Source: Parasulfitobacter algicola (lineage in GTDB: Bacteria > Pseudomonadota > Alphaproteobacteria > Rhodobacterales > Rhodobacteraceae). From it: DNA of 64,000 nt. The position numbers and the translations under genes are program-made. How positions within the stretch are numbered: position 1 is the first letter of the stretch; the number at the start of each line of letters is the position of its first letter. Under the pieces are notes generated by a model. That model was given only the letters and a program-made list of their open reading frames with translations. It was not told the DNA's origin and searched no databases. Shown here piece by piece: positions 54,282 to 63,608 of the stretch. The stretch is taken from the NCBI RefSeq assembly GCF_013315265.1, contig NZ_JABUFE010000001.1, positions 531,001 to 595,000 on the forward strand, written 5' to 3'.

Positions 54282-54786
54282 GACTGCCCTCCAGCACGGA
54301 AAACCGTTGCATGACAGGATCCAGTCGGGTGTCAAAGACAATCGGTGGCAGCCCTTTTTGAATTTTATAGGTAGCAGAAATTCGGATATGCAAAATACGG
54401 TCTGAGGCGTCTTTATTCGGCAGAACCGTTACAGACAGATCTTCCAAGCGCGGTTCAAACAGGCGAATACGGTTTTGCAGCTCTTGTGCCATGGCGTCGC
54501 GCTGCCTGTTGGTGACCAATCGCATCGAAAACATATCTTCAACACCAAACCGCACAAGACTGTCGCGCAGTTCGGGCAAGCCTTTGGGCGGTGAATCCGG
54601 GCAACAGCGTGTGTTCAGAATGGTTTCCAGATCACGCCGTAAGGCTGAACGGATCTGTGCGATCTGTTCATTCATCGTCATCAGCGGTTCTTTGACAAGA
54701 TCAGGATCGGTGTCAATCAGGCGGTCCAGAAGGCTGGTGGCCATCCGTTCGTTTGTCGCCCGAAACCGATCCATTTTATCAGCCAT
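54274..54786 (-). CDS. tssE: TssE, gp25-like baseplate protein of T6SS-2
   Basis: This is 170 residues from the ATG at 54786, inside the last codons of tagJ (8-base overlap). The gp25-like core has RSALRRDLETILNTRCC, LRDSLVRFGVEDMFS and IRLFEPRLEDLSVTVLP. TssE nucleates sheath polymerisation at the baseplate. The frame extends seven codons further upstream without benefit. Confidence 0.94.
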   Translation of the reverse strand: MADKMDRFRATNERMATSLLDRLIDTDPDLVKEPLMTMNEQIAQIRSALRRDLETILNTRCCPDSPPKGLPELRDSLVRFGVEDMFSMRLVTNRQRDAMAQELQNRIRLFEPRLEDLSVTVLPNKDASDRILHIRISATYKIQKGLPPIVFDTRLDPVMQRFSVLEGSRG

Positions 54787-55588
54787 GCGCTGCCTCAGCC
54801 GTTGCATGTGTCAGGGTGATATTGGTAGCCGACATGATGGTCTGTGCTTCGTCACCAACCAAAAAAGATCGTTGCCCGCGCCCAATCATCAGCGTGCCCG
54901 GTGCTTCGACCCAATCAGTTTCACGCCCCATTTTTTGTTCTATGGTGGATGATCCGTGATATGTGGCAGGGATCAGAACTTCGGCCGAAGCCCCATCCAT
55001 CAATGTCATCCGCGCACGACGCAGGGCCAGATCGCGGGGGCGCGAAACCTCGGCAAACTCAAGCGATTGGATCAGGGTAAAATCCACCCAAAGATAGCTT
55101 CCGCCTGTTGTCAAAGCCTCAATCGCGTGGGGCAGACGATCGTCCAGATCGCGAAAATCAGCGGCAGGCGCATCATTCCAGAAGACAGGTTGTTCACCGC
55201 GCAAGGCATCCAATTCATCAATAGCGGCGCGCGCAGTATCACCATCACCGTCACGCAAAGCCAAATTAACCTTGATTGCCAGCTTATCGCGTTCGGTTGG
55301 ACCTTGTGGGAAATCGGGAATAGCCGCTTCGTCATACCAACGACCACGTGCAAACATGCCCCGAAGGTGATTGCGATACGCCGCAAGCGACGTTGCGACA
55401 TCGGGTGACAGGCGCGATGCCATTTTCAAATGGGTATCAGCCTTGTCCAGATCACCATCGCACACACACAAATCGGCCAGCACAATGCGCGGCTCGGCTT
55501 TGCCGGGGTTTGCTTTCACGTCGGCTGATACTGCTGTAATCGCGGCGTCCAGATCATTGTTTGAAATAAGCTCTGCTATGGTGCTCAT
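54779..55588 (-). CDS. tagJ: TagJ (ImpE-family) accessory protein of T6SS-2
   Basis: This 269-residue protein has N-terminal TPR-like helices (SNNDLDAAITAVSADVKANPG, LADLCVCDGDLDKADTHLKMA). The ImpE-type C-terminal domain has GGSYLWVDFTLIQSLEFAEVSRPRDLALRRARM and LMIGRGQRSFLVGDEAQTIM. TagJ binds TssB and aids ClpV-dependent sheath recycling in some T6SS. It starts four bases inside tssC2. Confidence 0.93.
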   Translation of the reverse strand: MSTIAELISNNDLDAAITAVSADVKANPGKAEPRIVLADLCVCDGDLDKADTHLKMASRLSPDVATSLAAYRNHLRGMFARGRWYDEAAIPDFPQGPTERDKLAIKVNLALRDGDGDTARAAIDELDALRGEQPVFWNDAPAADFRDLDDRLPHAIEALTTGGSYLWVDFTLIQSLEFAEVSRPRDLALRRARMTLMDGASAEVLIPATYHGSSTIEQKMGRETDWVEAPGTLMIGRGQRSFLVGDEAQTIMSATNITLTHATAEAAHG

Positions 55589-56973
55589 GCGGTCCTCTGT
55601 GGAATGCGTTGCCGGTCGTTGCTGTCGGCAACCAGGTGAAATGTGGTGGCAATATCGTCCAACTGGAAATGTGGTTGAAGATGAATGGCACAGGAATAAA
55701 CGCCGGGTCGCCCCGCAATTGCAGCGACTTTAACACCTGCGCTGCGCAAAGGATACCGGGCGGTCAGGGTTGTGTCCGCGTCTTCGTTGCTGATGCAATA
55801 TTTCATCAACCAGCTGTGCAATCGGCTTTGCAGCCCGTTTTCATCAGCAATACTACCTATTTCATCGCGCATAATCACTTTTAGAAAATGCGCAAAGCGG
55901 GCAGCACACAAGACATATTGCAACATAGACGCCAACCGCGCGTTGCGCACGGCAATTGCAGTGCTGTAGCGACCGGGACGGTGAAACGACGGACATGCAT
56001 TGAACACCGGATCACTGACCATATAAAGCGATGAAATCGGCACAATTCCGTTTTCGACCATATATTGTTCTTGAAAACTGGTCAGGCGCACTTCGACTGG
56101 GGGCTGCTCGGACATCCCATGCTTGTCGGTTCCAAAATCATGACCGTCAAACAAAGTAATACGCCCGCCGCCGGTTTCGTCTTGATAGGCACCGCGAATG
56201 GCTGCAAACCAACCGCTTGACTTGTAAGTTTCGATCACAGTTGTAGCAAAGGCAAACGCCCCGCTGGCATAGGTTAGAACACCGGGTATTTCACAAAAAG
56301 GGAATTGGTCGATCCGGTCAGGATCATTCAGACGATACGGCTTTCGGATCAGGATGCGGGGCGCAACAAGGCCAATAAATCTGGTATCATCTTGTTCACG
56401 CAGTGCATCCCAGCGAATGCGTTCTGCAGCACTATCCCCATCACCAAGATCAGGGGCATTTGACAGATCCTGATAACTGTCCAGGCCAAAACAGTCGGGC
56501 GCAGCTGTTGCAATAAACGGACAAAACGCAGCAGCAGCTACTGATGCGATCCGCCGCAAAATATCAATTGAATCGCCGCGTTCCTTATTCACCTTGATGC
56601 CAATGTCGTAGTCACCGATCAACAGGCCGTAAGGCAACCCACCGGGCATTCCCAATTCGTCTTCGTAAACCAGTTTATGCAGATGGCTTTGGTCGAAATC
56701 CACACTGCGTTCCAGATTGCGGCTAAGGGTTTTCCAGTCGACATCCAGCAGTTTGATCAGAACTTCGCCGTCATTCCCATTTTCAAAGACAAGTTTTTGC
56801 AATGCCAGCCAGCGCGCAGACAGCGCCATGAATTCTGGGGTATGCAAAATAGCATTGACCTGCGCGTTCAGCGCTTGATCGATTTTGGCAATAAGGCAAT
56901 CAATACGCGCCGCCAGCGTCTTGAACTTGGCGCTGGCGGCTTCAGTTTCAAATTGCACCGCAGTTGCGTGCAT
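55585..56973 (-). CDS. tssC2: Second TssC-family sheath paralog of T6SS-2 (TssC2)
   Basis: This 462-residue TssC-like protein lies 1 base after tssC1. Family motifs are LSARWLALQKLVFEN, VYEDELGMPGGLPYGLLIGDYDIG, FCPFIATAAPDCFGL, RILIRKPYR, FAHFLKVIMRDEIGS and the ending YSCAIHLQPHFQLDDI. It is clearly divergent from TssC1 and shorter. Tandem tssC paralogs are known in Rhizobium-type and Agrobacterium systems. It could cap or regulate the sheath rather than replace TssC1. Confidence 0.93.
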   Translation of the reverse strand: MHATAVQFETEAASAKFKTLAARIDCLIAKIDQALNAQVNAILHTPEFMALSARWLALQKLVFENGNDGEVLIKLLDVDWKTLSRNLERSVDFDQSHLHKLVYEDELGMPGGLPYGLLIGDYDIGIKVNKERGDSIDILRRIASVAAAAFCPFIATAAPDCFGLDSYQDLSNAPDLGDGDSAAERIRWDALREQDDTRFIGLVAPRILIRKPYRLNDPDRIDQFPFCEIPGVLTYASGAFAFATTVIETYKSSGWFAAIRGAYQDETGGGRITLFDGHDFGTDKHGMSEQPPVEVRLTSFQEQYMVENGIVPISSLYMVSDPVFNACPSFHRPGRYSTAIAVRNARLASMLQYVLCAARFAHFLKVIMRDEIGSIADENGLQSRLHSWLMKYCISNEDADTTLTARYPLRSAGVKVAAIAGRPGVYSCAIHLQPHFQLDDIATTFHLVADSNDRQRIPQRTA

Positions 56974-56974
56974 A

Positions 56975-58453
56975 TCAGCTCTTTTCAGGGATCCGTGCGA
57001 CCATCCGCAAAGATGTTGTCAGTTCTTCCATCTGCAACCATGGCCGCAACCATGCGACAGCGTTATAGCTGCCGGGTTTGCCCGGAATTTCCTGAACAGT
57101 GATCTTGGCATCCCGCAGTGGATATTTCGCACGCATTTCTGGCGCCGCATCCGCGTTTGAGTTGACATAATTGCTGATCCACCGGTTCAGCCATTTTTCG
57201 CAATCTTCCGCTTCCATAAACGACCCGATTTTGTCGCGCCCGATCACTTTCAGATAATGCGCAAACCGCGATGTTGCCATCATGTAAGGAAGACGGGCCG
57301 AAATCGCTGCGTTTTCAGTCGCTTCCGGCGTATCGTATTTCAAAGGCTTATGCGTTGTCTGCGCCCCAAAGAACACTGCATAATCCGTATTTTTATAGTG
57401 GCAAAGTGGCAAGAAGCCCATATTCCCAAGCTCTGAATCACGACGGTCTGTAATGCCAATTTCAGTTGGGCACTTGATATCAATGTCGCCGTCATCAGTT
57501 GAAAACAGATGCATAGGCAAGCCTTCAACTTTGCCCCCGTTTTCCGCACCCCGAATGGCTGTACACCAACCGGTGTCTCCGAACGCTTCGGTCAGACGTG
57601 CGCCCATGACATAGGATGCGTTCATCCAGCAGTAATTATTGTGCGGAATGCGATCACCATCATAGGAAATGGCTTCGTCATAATTGAATTCTTCGATCGT
57701 CCGCGTCCGTGGGCCATATGGCACGCGTGCCAAAGTGCGCGGCAGCGTCAAAGTGACAAAGCGGGAATCTTCGCTGGCGCGGAAATTGCGCCATTTCGCA
57801 TATTCAGCCGTATCAAAAATCTTTGACAGATCGCGTGGCTTGCTAAGTTCGGTATAGTCATCAAACCCGAACAACTGCGGGCTGGCGGCCGAGATGAAGG
57901 GCGCAAACGCAGCGGCTGAAATCGAGCTCATGTTTTGCAGGCATTCCAAGTCTTCAAAACCGTTATCGAATTCGTAATCCCCAACGATTGCACCAATCGG
58001 TTCGCCGCCTGGTGTTCCAAACTCGTCTTCGTAGATGGCTTTGAACAAGCGGGACTGATCAAATTCAACGGCTTTTGCCAGATCGCGACCAATCTCTTTC
58101 TTACTTGCGTTCAGAACGCGGATCTTCAGGTTTGAACTGGTATTTGAGTTTTTCACCAGATAGTGCAAACCCCGCCATGATCCTTCCAACTTGGAAAATT
58201 CCGGCGATTGCATCACAGCGGCCAGCTGTTTTGAGATTTTCGCGTCGATCTCTTCAACAGCTTTAGTCAAGGTAATGGTCAGGTTTCGGTTAAACGTAAC
58301 CGTGCCTTCCATAGCAGCGTCGGTCAACGCACGCATAAGATCAGTCGTACGATCAGCTTCGGTTTGCTTGGTTGCACCGATCACCTGATCCAAAAGACCG
58401 GCTTCTTCGGTTACAACTTCGGTATTGCTTTGGGATTCGGGATTAGTCGCCAT
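56975..58453 (-). CDS. tssC: TssC, major sheath large subunit of T6SS-2
   Basis: This 492-residue canonical TssC includes [92 protein letters not shown] and the end [26 protein letters not shown]. With TssB it forms the contractile sheath. Its ATG overlaps the tssB stop by one base. Confidence 0.97.
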   Translation of the reverse strand: MATNPESQSNTEVVTEEAGLLDQVIGATKQTEADRTTDLMRALTDAAMEGTVTFNRNLTITLTKAVEEIDAKISKQLAAVMQSPEFSKLEGSWRGLHYLVKNSNTSSNLKIRVLNASKKEIGRDLAKAVEFDQSRLFKAIYEDEFGTPGGEPIGAIVGDYEFDNGFEDLECLQNMSSISAAAFAPFISAASPQLFGFDDYTELSKPRDLSKIFDTAEYAKWRNFRASEDSRFVTLTLPRTLARVPYGPRTRTIEEFNYDEAISYDGDRIPHNNYCWMNASYVMGARLTEAFGDTGWCTAIRGAENGGKVEGLPMHLFSTDDGDIDIKCPTEIGITDRRDSELGNMGFLPLCHYKNTDYAVFFGAQTTHKPLKYDTPEATENAAISARLPYMMATSRFAHYLKVIGRDKIGSFMEAEDCEKWLNRWISNYVNSNADAAPEMRAKYPLRDAKITVQEIPGKPGSYNAVAWLRPWLQMEELTTSLRMVARIPEKS

Positions 58454-58971
58454 TACGCTTTGTCTCCATCAGAACCTGATTGTGACTTGATCTCATCGAC
58501 CATTTTCTTGACTGCGTCATTGTCTTGCAGGATTTCTTCCAGCAATAGCTCAAGCTCTTCTGAGCGGTCGGCCTTGCTTAGCAGATCACGCAGCTGATTA
58601 CGGCTTTCCAGCAGCTTTTTCAGCGCAGGCACCTGGTCCACAATGGCGGCAGGCTCAAAATCTTCCATTTTGGAAAATTTCAAATCAACGTTCATCAGGC
58701 TATCATCATCTGTAAGTGCATTTTCGACCTTCATCCGCAGGCCCGGCGTCATGCGCTTCATCACAGCGTCAAAATTATCGATATCGATCTGCACGAATTT
58801 ACGTTGACCAAAAGGTTTAAGATCTTCGGTTGGATCCCCGGAAAAATCACCAAGAACACCCACGACGAATGGCAATTCCTTTTCAACCATCGCACCTTCA
58901 GTTTCCACTTCGTACTTGATGTGAACTCTGGGCTTGCGCACTTTTTCCAATTTGTCGTGTACACTGGCCAT
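58453..58971 (-). CDS. tssB: TssB, sheath small subunit of T6SS-2
   Basis: This 172-residue protein has [50 protein letters not shown] and [34 protein letters not shown] as overall marks of TssB. It pairs with TssC in the sheath. A 141-base gap separates it from tssA with no other gene; a second promoter there is possible. Confidence 0.97.
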   Translation of the reverse strand: MASVHDKLEKVRKPRVHIKYEVETEGAMVEKELPFVVGVLGDFSGDPTEDLKPFGQRKFVQIDIDNFDAVMKRMTPGLRMKVENALTDDDSLMNVDLKFSKMEDFEPAAIVDQVPALKKLLESRNQLRDLLSKADRSEELELLLEEILQDNDAVKKMVDEIKSQSGSDGDKA

Positions 58972-59112
58972 ATAGTATTCCTCTCGGATTTAGTTAACGT
59001 CTGACAAAAATCTCAAATTCCATGTCATGAAGCCACGTATGTCGGTTGGCGTCAAACCAACTTCTGTACCAGCATTTAAACAGTTGCATGACACCTATAG
59101 TCTATTTTCCGT

Positions 59113-60144
59113 TTATTGGGGTTCATTCTTTTCCCGAATACCAGCCGTCGTCATAACGTTGCGCCGCATGGATTCGTCCGGGATCAGTTCTTCTAGTAAT
59201 GTCATGAAGTCCATTCTGCCGCGATGAACAATCGTTTCAAGCGCATGGCTGATGGGTGAATGCGGTTCCGTTTTGCGGAAAAACGCGGCAACATCCAGCA
59301 ATTTTGCAAATGCCTCATCTCGTGTTGTGATTGCACCCACAGGTTTAGTGTCTTGTGCCACATCGCTATCCTGGATTTCATCATCATTTTCGGTCGTTTC
59401 AAGCGGCGCGGTGACATGGGATTTCAACCACATCTCTACGTCACCCAAAGTTTCGTAAATAAGGCTAAAAGGGGGTGCATCGGCGCCATATTTTCCCGTC
59501 AGGATAGCATCGCTGACTTTGATAGACGCAATTGCAGATTGTATATGGCCCAACTGGGAAAGCATCGCGGTATTGCCGGCTTTACCCATTTCGGTCAATA
59601 ATTCCGGTTCCTGCCCATTCTGGCGATACCAAAAAGCAAATTCACCATAAGGCGCGTCTGGAACCAGCGGCAAAAGGCGAATTGGTTGGATTAAAGCACC
59701 TTCGCGACCGCCACCATTCAGACCTGTTAGTGCATCAAACCTATCAGCGTCTGTTTCTTCAGGCGGTGGGAACAGTTCAGTGCCAAAGCTTTCAAGGATC
59801 TGCTGCAGGATCGAAAAACCTTTCGCAAGCCCTTCAAATCCTGACAACCTTGTTTCAGCTTCAATATACCACGCCAATATTTCGACGTCTTTTGTGTACT
59901 CTGCAAGAAGCTGATGTGCGACATCACGCACCTCGACCCATTCAGGACAAAGCGCGATACGCTGTTCGATGTTTTCCAGATTTTCCATCCGGCGTTCTTC
60001 TGCACGAACGTTGCTACGTAAATCACGCAACTTGTAATACAGCGCCTGAGCTGGACCATCTTCACGTACATCCACACCAATAGGAGCATCTGCAGAAATA
60101 GCCGACGCCAGAATATCGCTTTCAATTGGCGCTTGTTCGTTCAA
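59113..60144 (-). CDS. tssA: TssA (ImpA-family) cap/assembly protein of T6SS-2
   Basis: This 343-residue protein has an ImpA N-terminal domain with YYKLRDLRSNVRAEERR, CPEWVEVRDVAHQLLAEYTKDVEILAWYIEAETRLSGFEGL (in parts) and ELFPPPEETDADRFDALTGLNG. The C-terminal region includes AFFRKTEPHSPISHALE and LLEELIPDESMR. TssA primes tube and sheath growth and stays at the distal end. It is the first gene of the minus-strand T6SS-2 operon, facing clpV. Confidence 0.95.
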   Translation of the reverse strand: MNEQAPIESDILASAISADAPIGVDVREDGPAQALYYKLRDLRSNVRAEERRMENLENIEQRIALCPEWVEVRDVAHQLLAEYTKDVEILAWYIEAETRLSGFEGLAKGFSILQQILESFGTELFPPPEETDADRFDALTGLNGGGREGALIQPIRLLPLVPDAPYGEFAFWYRQNGQEPELLTEMGKAGNTAMLSQLGHIQSAIASIKVSDAILTGKYGADAPPFSLIYETLGDVEMWLKSHVTAPLETTENDDEIQDSDVAQDTKPVGAITTRDEAFAKLLDVAAFFRKTEPHSPISHALETIVHRGRMDFMTLLEELIPDESMRRNVMTTAGIREKNEPQ

Positions 60145-60319
60145 TATTTTTTCCTCAACCGTTGCACGATCGTCAAATCGTTCACCTTTATGTAAACTTT
60201 ATGTCTAAACTAGGTTGCGAATCATGTTTATGCCATTAAATTAACAAATATACAGGCGAAGTGTAGCGGCATAAAAAGTGCAGATGCAAGTCGCCGACCT
60301 ATATTTGAGGTAAGTTATT
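60145..60319. promoter_or_regulatory. Divergent tssA / clpV promoter region
   Basis: This 175-base AT-rich gap is the likely site of both T6SS-2 promoters. It carries A/T-rich blocks near 60185-60250 (TTTATGTAAACTTTATG; TTAAATTAACAAATATAC). No clear sigma-54 -24/-12 element (GG-N10-GC with TGGCAC...TTGC) is visible. Confidence 0.5.
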
Positions 60320-62923
60320 GTGGCTGCGATTGATCTGCACGTATTGATTCAACACCTTGATCCCGGATTACGCACATCTTTAGAAAAAGCAGCAGCGCTT
60401 GCCGTTAGAAACGCAAATAAATCCATTGAGATTGAACACTTTGTTTATGTGCTGGCTGAAAATCCTGATGTCGCCGATGTTTTGAACGATGCAGATTGCC
60501 AAGCATCCGCAGCACAAAAAGAAGCACAGCTTGCGATTGCGTCGCTGCAGCGTGGTCATGGATCAGCCCCATCCATGTCGCAAAATATTGTCACCTTGGC
60601 GCGCGAAGCCTGGCTGACGGCGTCGTTGCGGTTTGGGCAAAACCGTGTTGGCATTGAAACACTGCTTTTGACCCTTGGCACAGAAAGCGATTTGCGATCT
60701 GCATTGCGTGTTGCGTCGCCATCGCTTCTTAAGATGAATTTGGCAGCCCTTGAAAAGGCCGCCCGCGAAAAACCTGTGTCACAAGATGTTAGTTCTGCCC
60801 CAAATGCGGCTGCGCCACCCGCTGCTGGTGGCGAAGATTTCCTGTCTGCTTATGCAACTGATTTAACGGCCGAAGCAAAAGCGGGACGCATCGATTCAGT
60901 TATCGGTCGTGATACTGAATTGCGCCAGATGATCGATATTTTGATGCGCCGTCGTCAAAACAACCCCATTTTGGTTGGCGAAGCGGGCGTGGGTAAAACG
61001 GCTGTGGCCGAAGCCTTTGCCCTGATGATTGCGGAAGGCGAAGCACCGGATCGCCTGAAAAACGTGTCATTGATGGCATTGGATCTTAGCCTTTTGCAGG
61101 CAGGAGCTGGCGTGAAAGGTGAATTTGAACGCCGCCTGACAGGTGTCGTTGATCAGGTCAAAGCCTCATCCAAGCCAATTATTCTATTTATTGATGAAGC
61201 ACACACACTGATTGGTGCAGGTGCGCAATCTGGTCAGGGGGACGCTGCAAATATTCTAAAGCCAGCACTGGCCCGTGGTGATCTGCGCACAATTGCAGCG
61301 ACAACATGGTCTGAATACAAGAAATATTTCGAAAAAGACCCCGCCCTGACCCGTCGCTTTCAGACTGTCAAAGTCAACGAACCTGATATTGAAACCGCAG
61401 TGCGGATGATGCGGAAAATTGCGCCACGCTTCAAAGACCATCATAACGTTCGCATTCGGGATCGTGCGTTGCGAGCCGCGGTTGAGCTGTCGGCGCGTTA
61501 TATTCCTGAACGTCAACTGCCCGATAAAGCCGTCAGCTTGCTTGATACGGCCGCTGCTGCAATCACACTAAGTCGTCAGACACAGCCTGCGGCCCTTCAG
61601 GATTTGCGACGCGAAGTTGAATTGCTGCAAACCGAAATTGAGGCATTGCAATCCGAGCTTTCAACAGATGAATCAACGGCTCGCCTGCAATCATTGAACA
61701 ACGATCTTGAAGCCGCCAAAGCCGAAGCCGCCAATCTTGAAGCCAAGTTGGAAAAAGAAACGGAATTGGTGTCCGAGGCTGATGAAATCGAAGATAACCT
61801 TAGCGATGACGGTGATAATTTCCGCCGGTTGACGGAAGCGGAAAGTGCTTTGTCACAAGTTCAGGGGGAAAGCCCGTTGATCCACCGTGTGGTCGATGAC
61901 GAAGCGATTGCTGCTGTTGTGGCCCGTTGGACAGGCGTTCCCACCGGGCGCTTGATGCGCGATGAAATCACGGTTGTCGGCAGTTTGGGCGATCGTATGA
62001 AAGCACGCGTTTTGGGGCAAGATTTTGCAGTTGATAAACTTGCCGAAGCGATGCGCGTGTCGCGCGCCGGACTGACCGACGAACGAAAACCAACCGGTGT
62101 TTTCCTGTTGGTTGGAACGTCAGGTGTGGGTAAAACCGAAACGGCCCTTGGTTTGGCTGATGAACTTTACGGCGGTCCCTCTGGGCTGACTGTCATCAAC
62201 ATGTCGGAATATAAAGAAGAACATAAGGTATCGTTGCTGATGGGCTCGCCCCCTGGCTATGTCGGTTATGGCGAGGGTGGTGTTTTGACCGAAGCCGTTC
62301 GGCGCAGGCCCTATGGTGTTTTGCTGTTAGATGAAATGGACAAGGCGCACCCTGGCGTCCAGGATATTTTTTATCAGGTGTTTGACAAAGGCACATTGCG
62401 TGATGGTGAAGGGCGCGATGTCGATTTCCGTAACACAACTATAATCATGACTGCGAATACCGGGACTGAAACCCTTGCGACCTTGGCCGAAGACCCCGAC
62501 ACGATGCCTGAAGGCCGCGCACTGGAAAAGGCCTTGAAGCCTGAATTGCTTGAGACTTTTAAGCCCGCTTTTTTAGGCCGTGTTGCAATTCTTCCATATA
62601 TTCCGCTGACAAAGGATGTTCTGGGTGGTATAGTCGATCTACAATTGGCTAAAATTTCTGAGCGTACAAAATCAACCTATGGGACCGATTTGACAATCAG
62701 TGATATTGCCAGAACATATATAGTGGAAAACGCGGCAGCAGGTGATACTGGTGCCCGTGCAATTGAAACAATGCTGTCACAAGATCTTCTTCCAAAGATG
62801 GCAGACTATTTTCTAGAATCGCTCGTCTCTGGCAATATGCCAAAGATGGTCGTACTTGGTTTAGACGCGGACAATCAGTTCACCCTTGATGCTGATATGC
62901 CCCTTCAAAGCAAGGCAACCTAA
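60320..62923 (+). CDS. clpV: ClpV (TssH) sheath-disassembly AAA+ ATPase
   Basis: This is 867 residues from the GTG at 60320, which lies 9 bases after GAGG. An N-terminal Clp repeat (about 10-150) is followed by AAA module 1 with Walker A GEAGVGKTAVAEAF and Walker B ILFIDEAHTLIGAGA. A Glu/Ala-rich coiled-coil middle domain (about 420-520) leads to AAA module 2 with GTSGVGKTETALGLADELYGG and LLLDEMDKAH. It unfolds contracted TssBC for recycling. It is divergent from tssA and followed by hcp. Confidence 0.96.
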   Translation: MAAIDLHVLIQHLDPGLRTSLEKAAALAVRNANKSIEIEHFVYVLAENPDVADVLNDADCQASAAQKEAQLAIASLQRGHGSAPSMSQNIVTLAREAWLTASLRFGQNRVGIETLLLTLGTESDLRSALRVASPSLLKMNLAALEKAAREKPVSQDVSSAPNAAAPPAAGGEDFLSAYATDLTAEAKAGRIDSVIGRDTELRQMIDILMRRRQNNPILVGEAGVGKTAVAEAFALMIAEGEAPDRLKNVSLMALDLSLLQAGAGVKGEFERRLTGVVDQVKASSKPIILFIDEAHTLIGAGAQSGQGDAANILKPALARGDLRTIAATTWSEYKKYFEKDPALTRRFQTVKVNEPDIETAVRMMRKIAPRFKDHHNVRIRDRALRAAVELSARYIPERQLPDKAVSLLDTAAAAITLSRQTQPAALQDLRREVELLQTEIEALQSELSTDESTARLQSLNNDLEAAKAEAANLEAKLEKETELVSEADEIEDNLSDDGDNFRRLTEAESALSQVQGESPLIHRVVDDEAIAAVVARWTGVPTGRLMRDEITVVGSLGDRMKARVLGQDFAVDKLAEAMRVSRAGLTDERKPTGVFLLVGTSGVGKTETALGLADELYGGPSGLTVINMSEYKEEHKVSLLMGSPPGYVGYGEGGVLTEAVRRRPYGVLLLDEMDKAHPGVQDIFYQVFDKGTLRDGEGRDVDFRNTTIIMTANTGTETLATLAEDPDTMPEGRALEKALKPELLETFKPAFLGRVAILPYIPLTKDVLGGIVDLQLAKISERTKSTYGTDLTISDIARTYIVENAAAGDTGARAIETMLSQDLLPKMADYFLESLVSGNMPKMVVLGLDADNQFTLDADMPLQSKAT

Positions 62924-63012
62924 GTTGTCGGCGCTGGAATTTATTAGCGGCGGCGGCAAAATATGTACTTCGGTACGCTTTTTATATGAACTGAAACCTG
63001 GAGACTTATAAA

Positions 63013-63492
63013 ATGCCAATTTACCTTCAAATTGACGGTATCCCTGGAAACGTAACAGAAGAGGGATACGAAAATTGGATTAAACTCGACACTTGCTGCG
63101 GCGGTGTACACAGACTTCTCAAGTCACCAGCGGGTGATGTTGCAAACCGTGATGGTGGTACCGTGACGATCAACCCCATCACGTGTTCAAAAGGACATTG
63201 TTCAGCTTCTGCAAAGCTTGAAAAAGAAGGCTGGATTGGCCATCAGGGACGCCCTGCAAAAATTCATTTTGTCACAAACGGTAACCCGAACCTTGTGACC
63301 AAGGAAGTTGAGCTGAAAGACGTTCTGGTTGAATATTACAACTATGACTCGTCAGACGGAAACGTTGCGCAAGAAAACTTCCAGCTGAACTTTACAGAGA
63401 TCAGCGTAACAGCGCATACATATGACAAAAATAACTCAGTCAAAGATACATCGCGTTATTGGTTCTCACTTGTGACCAACAAAGGCGGCTGA
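63013..63492 (+). CDS. hcp: Hcp (TssD) tube protein of T6SS-2
   Basis: This 159-residue protein has MPIYLQIDGIPGNVTEEGYENWIKLD, LLKSPAGDVANRDGG, KPITCSK-like NPITCSKGHCSASAKLEKEG and ELKDVLVEYYNYDSSDG as Hcp-family pattern, ending YWFSLVTNKGG. Hcp hexamers stack into the tube loaded with effectors. It has four Cys (CC at 32-33 region and CSKGHC), more than typical. A strong terminator follows directly. No vgrG accompanies it. Confidence 0.95.
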   Translation: MPIYLQIDGIPGNVTEEGYENWIKLDTCCGGVHRLLKSPAGDVANRDGGTVTINPITCSKGHCSASAKLEKEGWIGHQGRPAKIHFVTNGNPNLVTKEVELKDVLVEYYNYDSSDGNVAQENFQLNFTEISVTAHTYDKNNSVKDTSRYWFSLVTNKGG

Positions 63493-63510
63493 TTTTCGGC
63501 AAATAGAATA

Positions 63511-63536
63511 AAAAGGGCGCAAGTATGCGCCCTTTT
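63511..63536 (+). terminator. Strong terminator after hcp
   Basis: AAAAGGGCGC, a six-base loop (AAGTAT) and GCGCCCTTTT form a 10-bp perfect stem with a T-rich end (63531-63538). It ends the clpV-hcp transcript. Confidence 0.93.
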
Positions 63537-63608
63537 TTGCGTTTAAGATGAAGTCTTCAGAAATTTGATGAAGCGAATTTGAATTTCAAGATTTTAGACA
63601 AACCGCTT

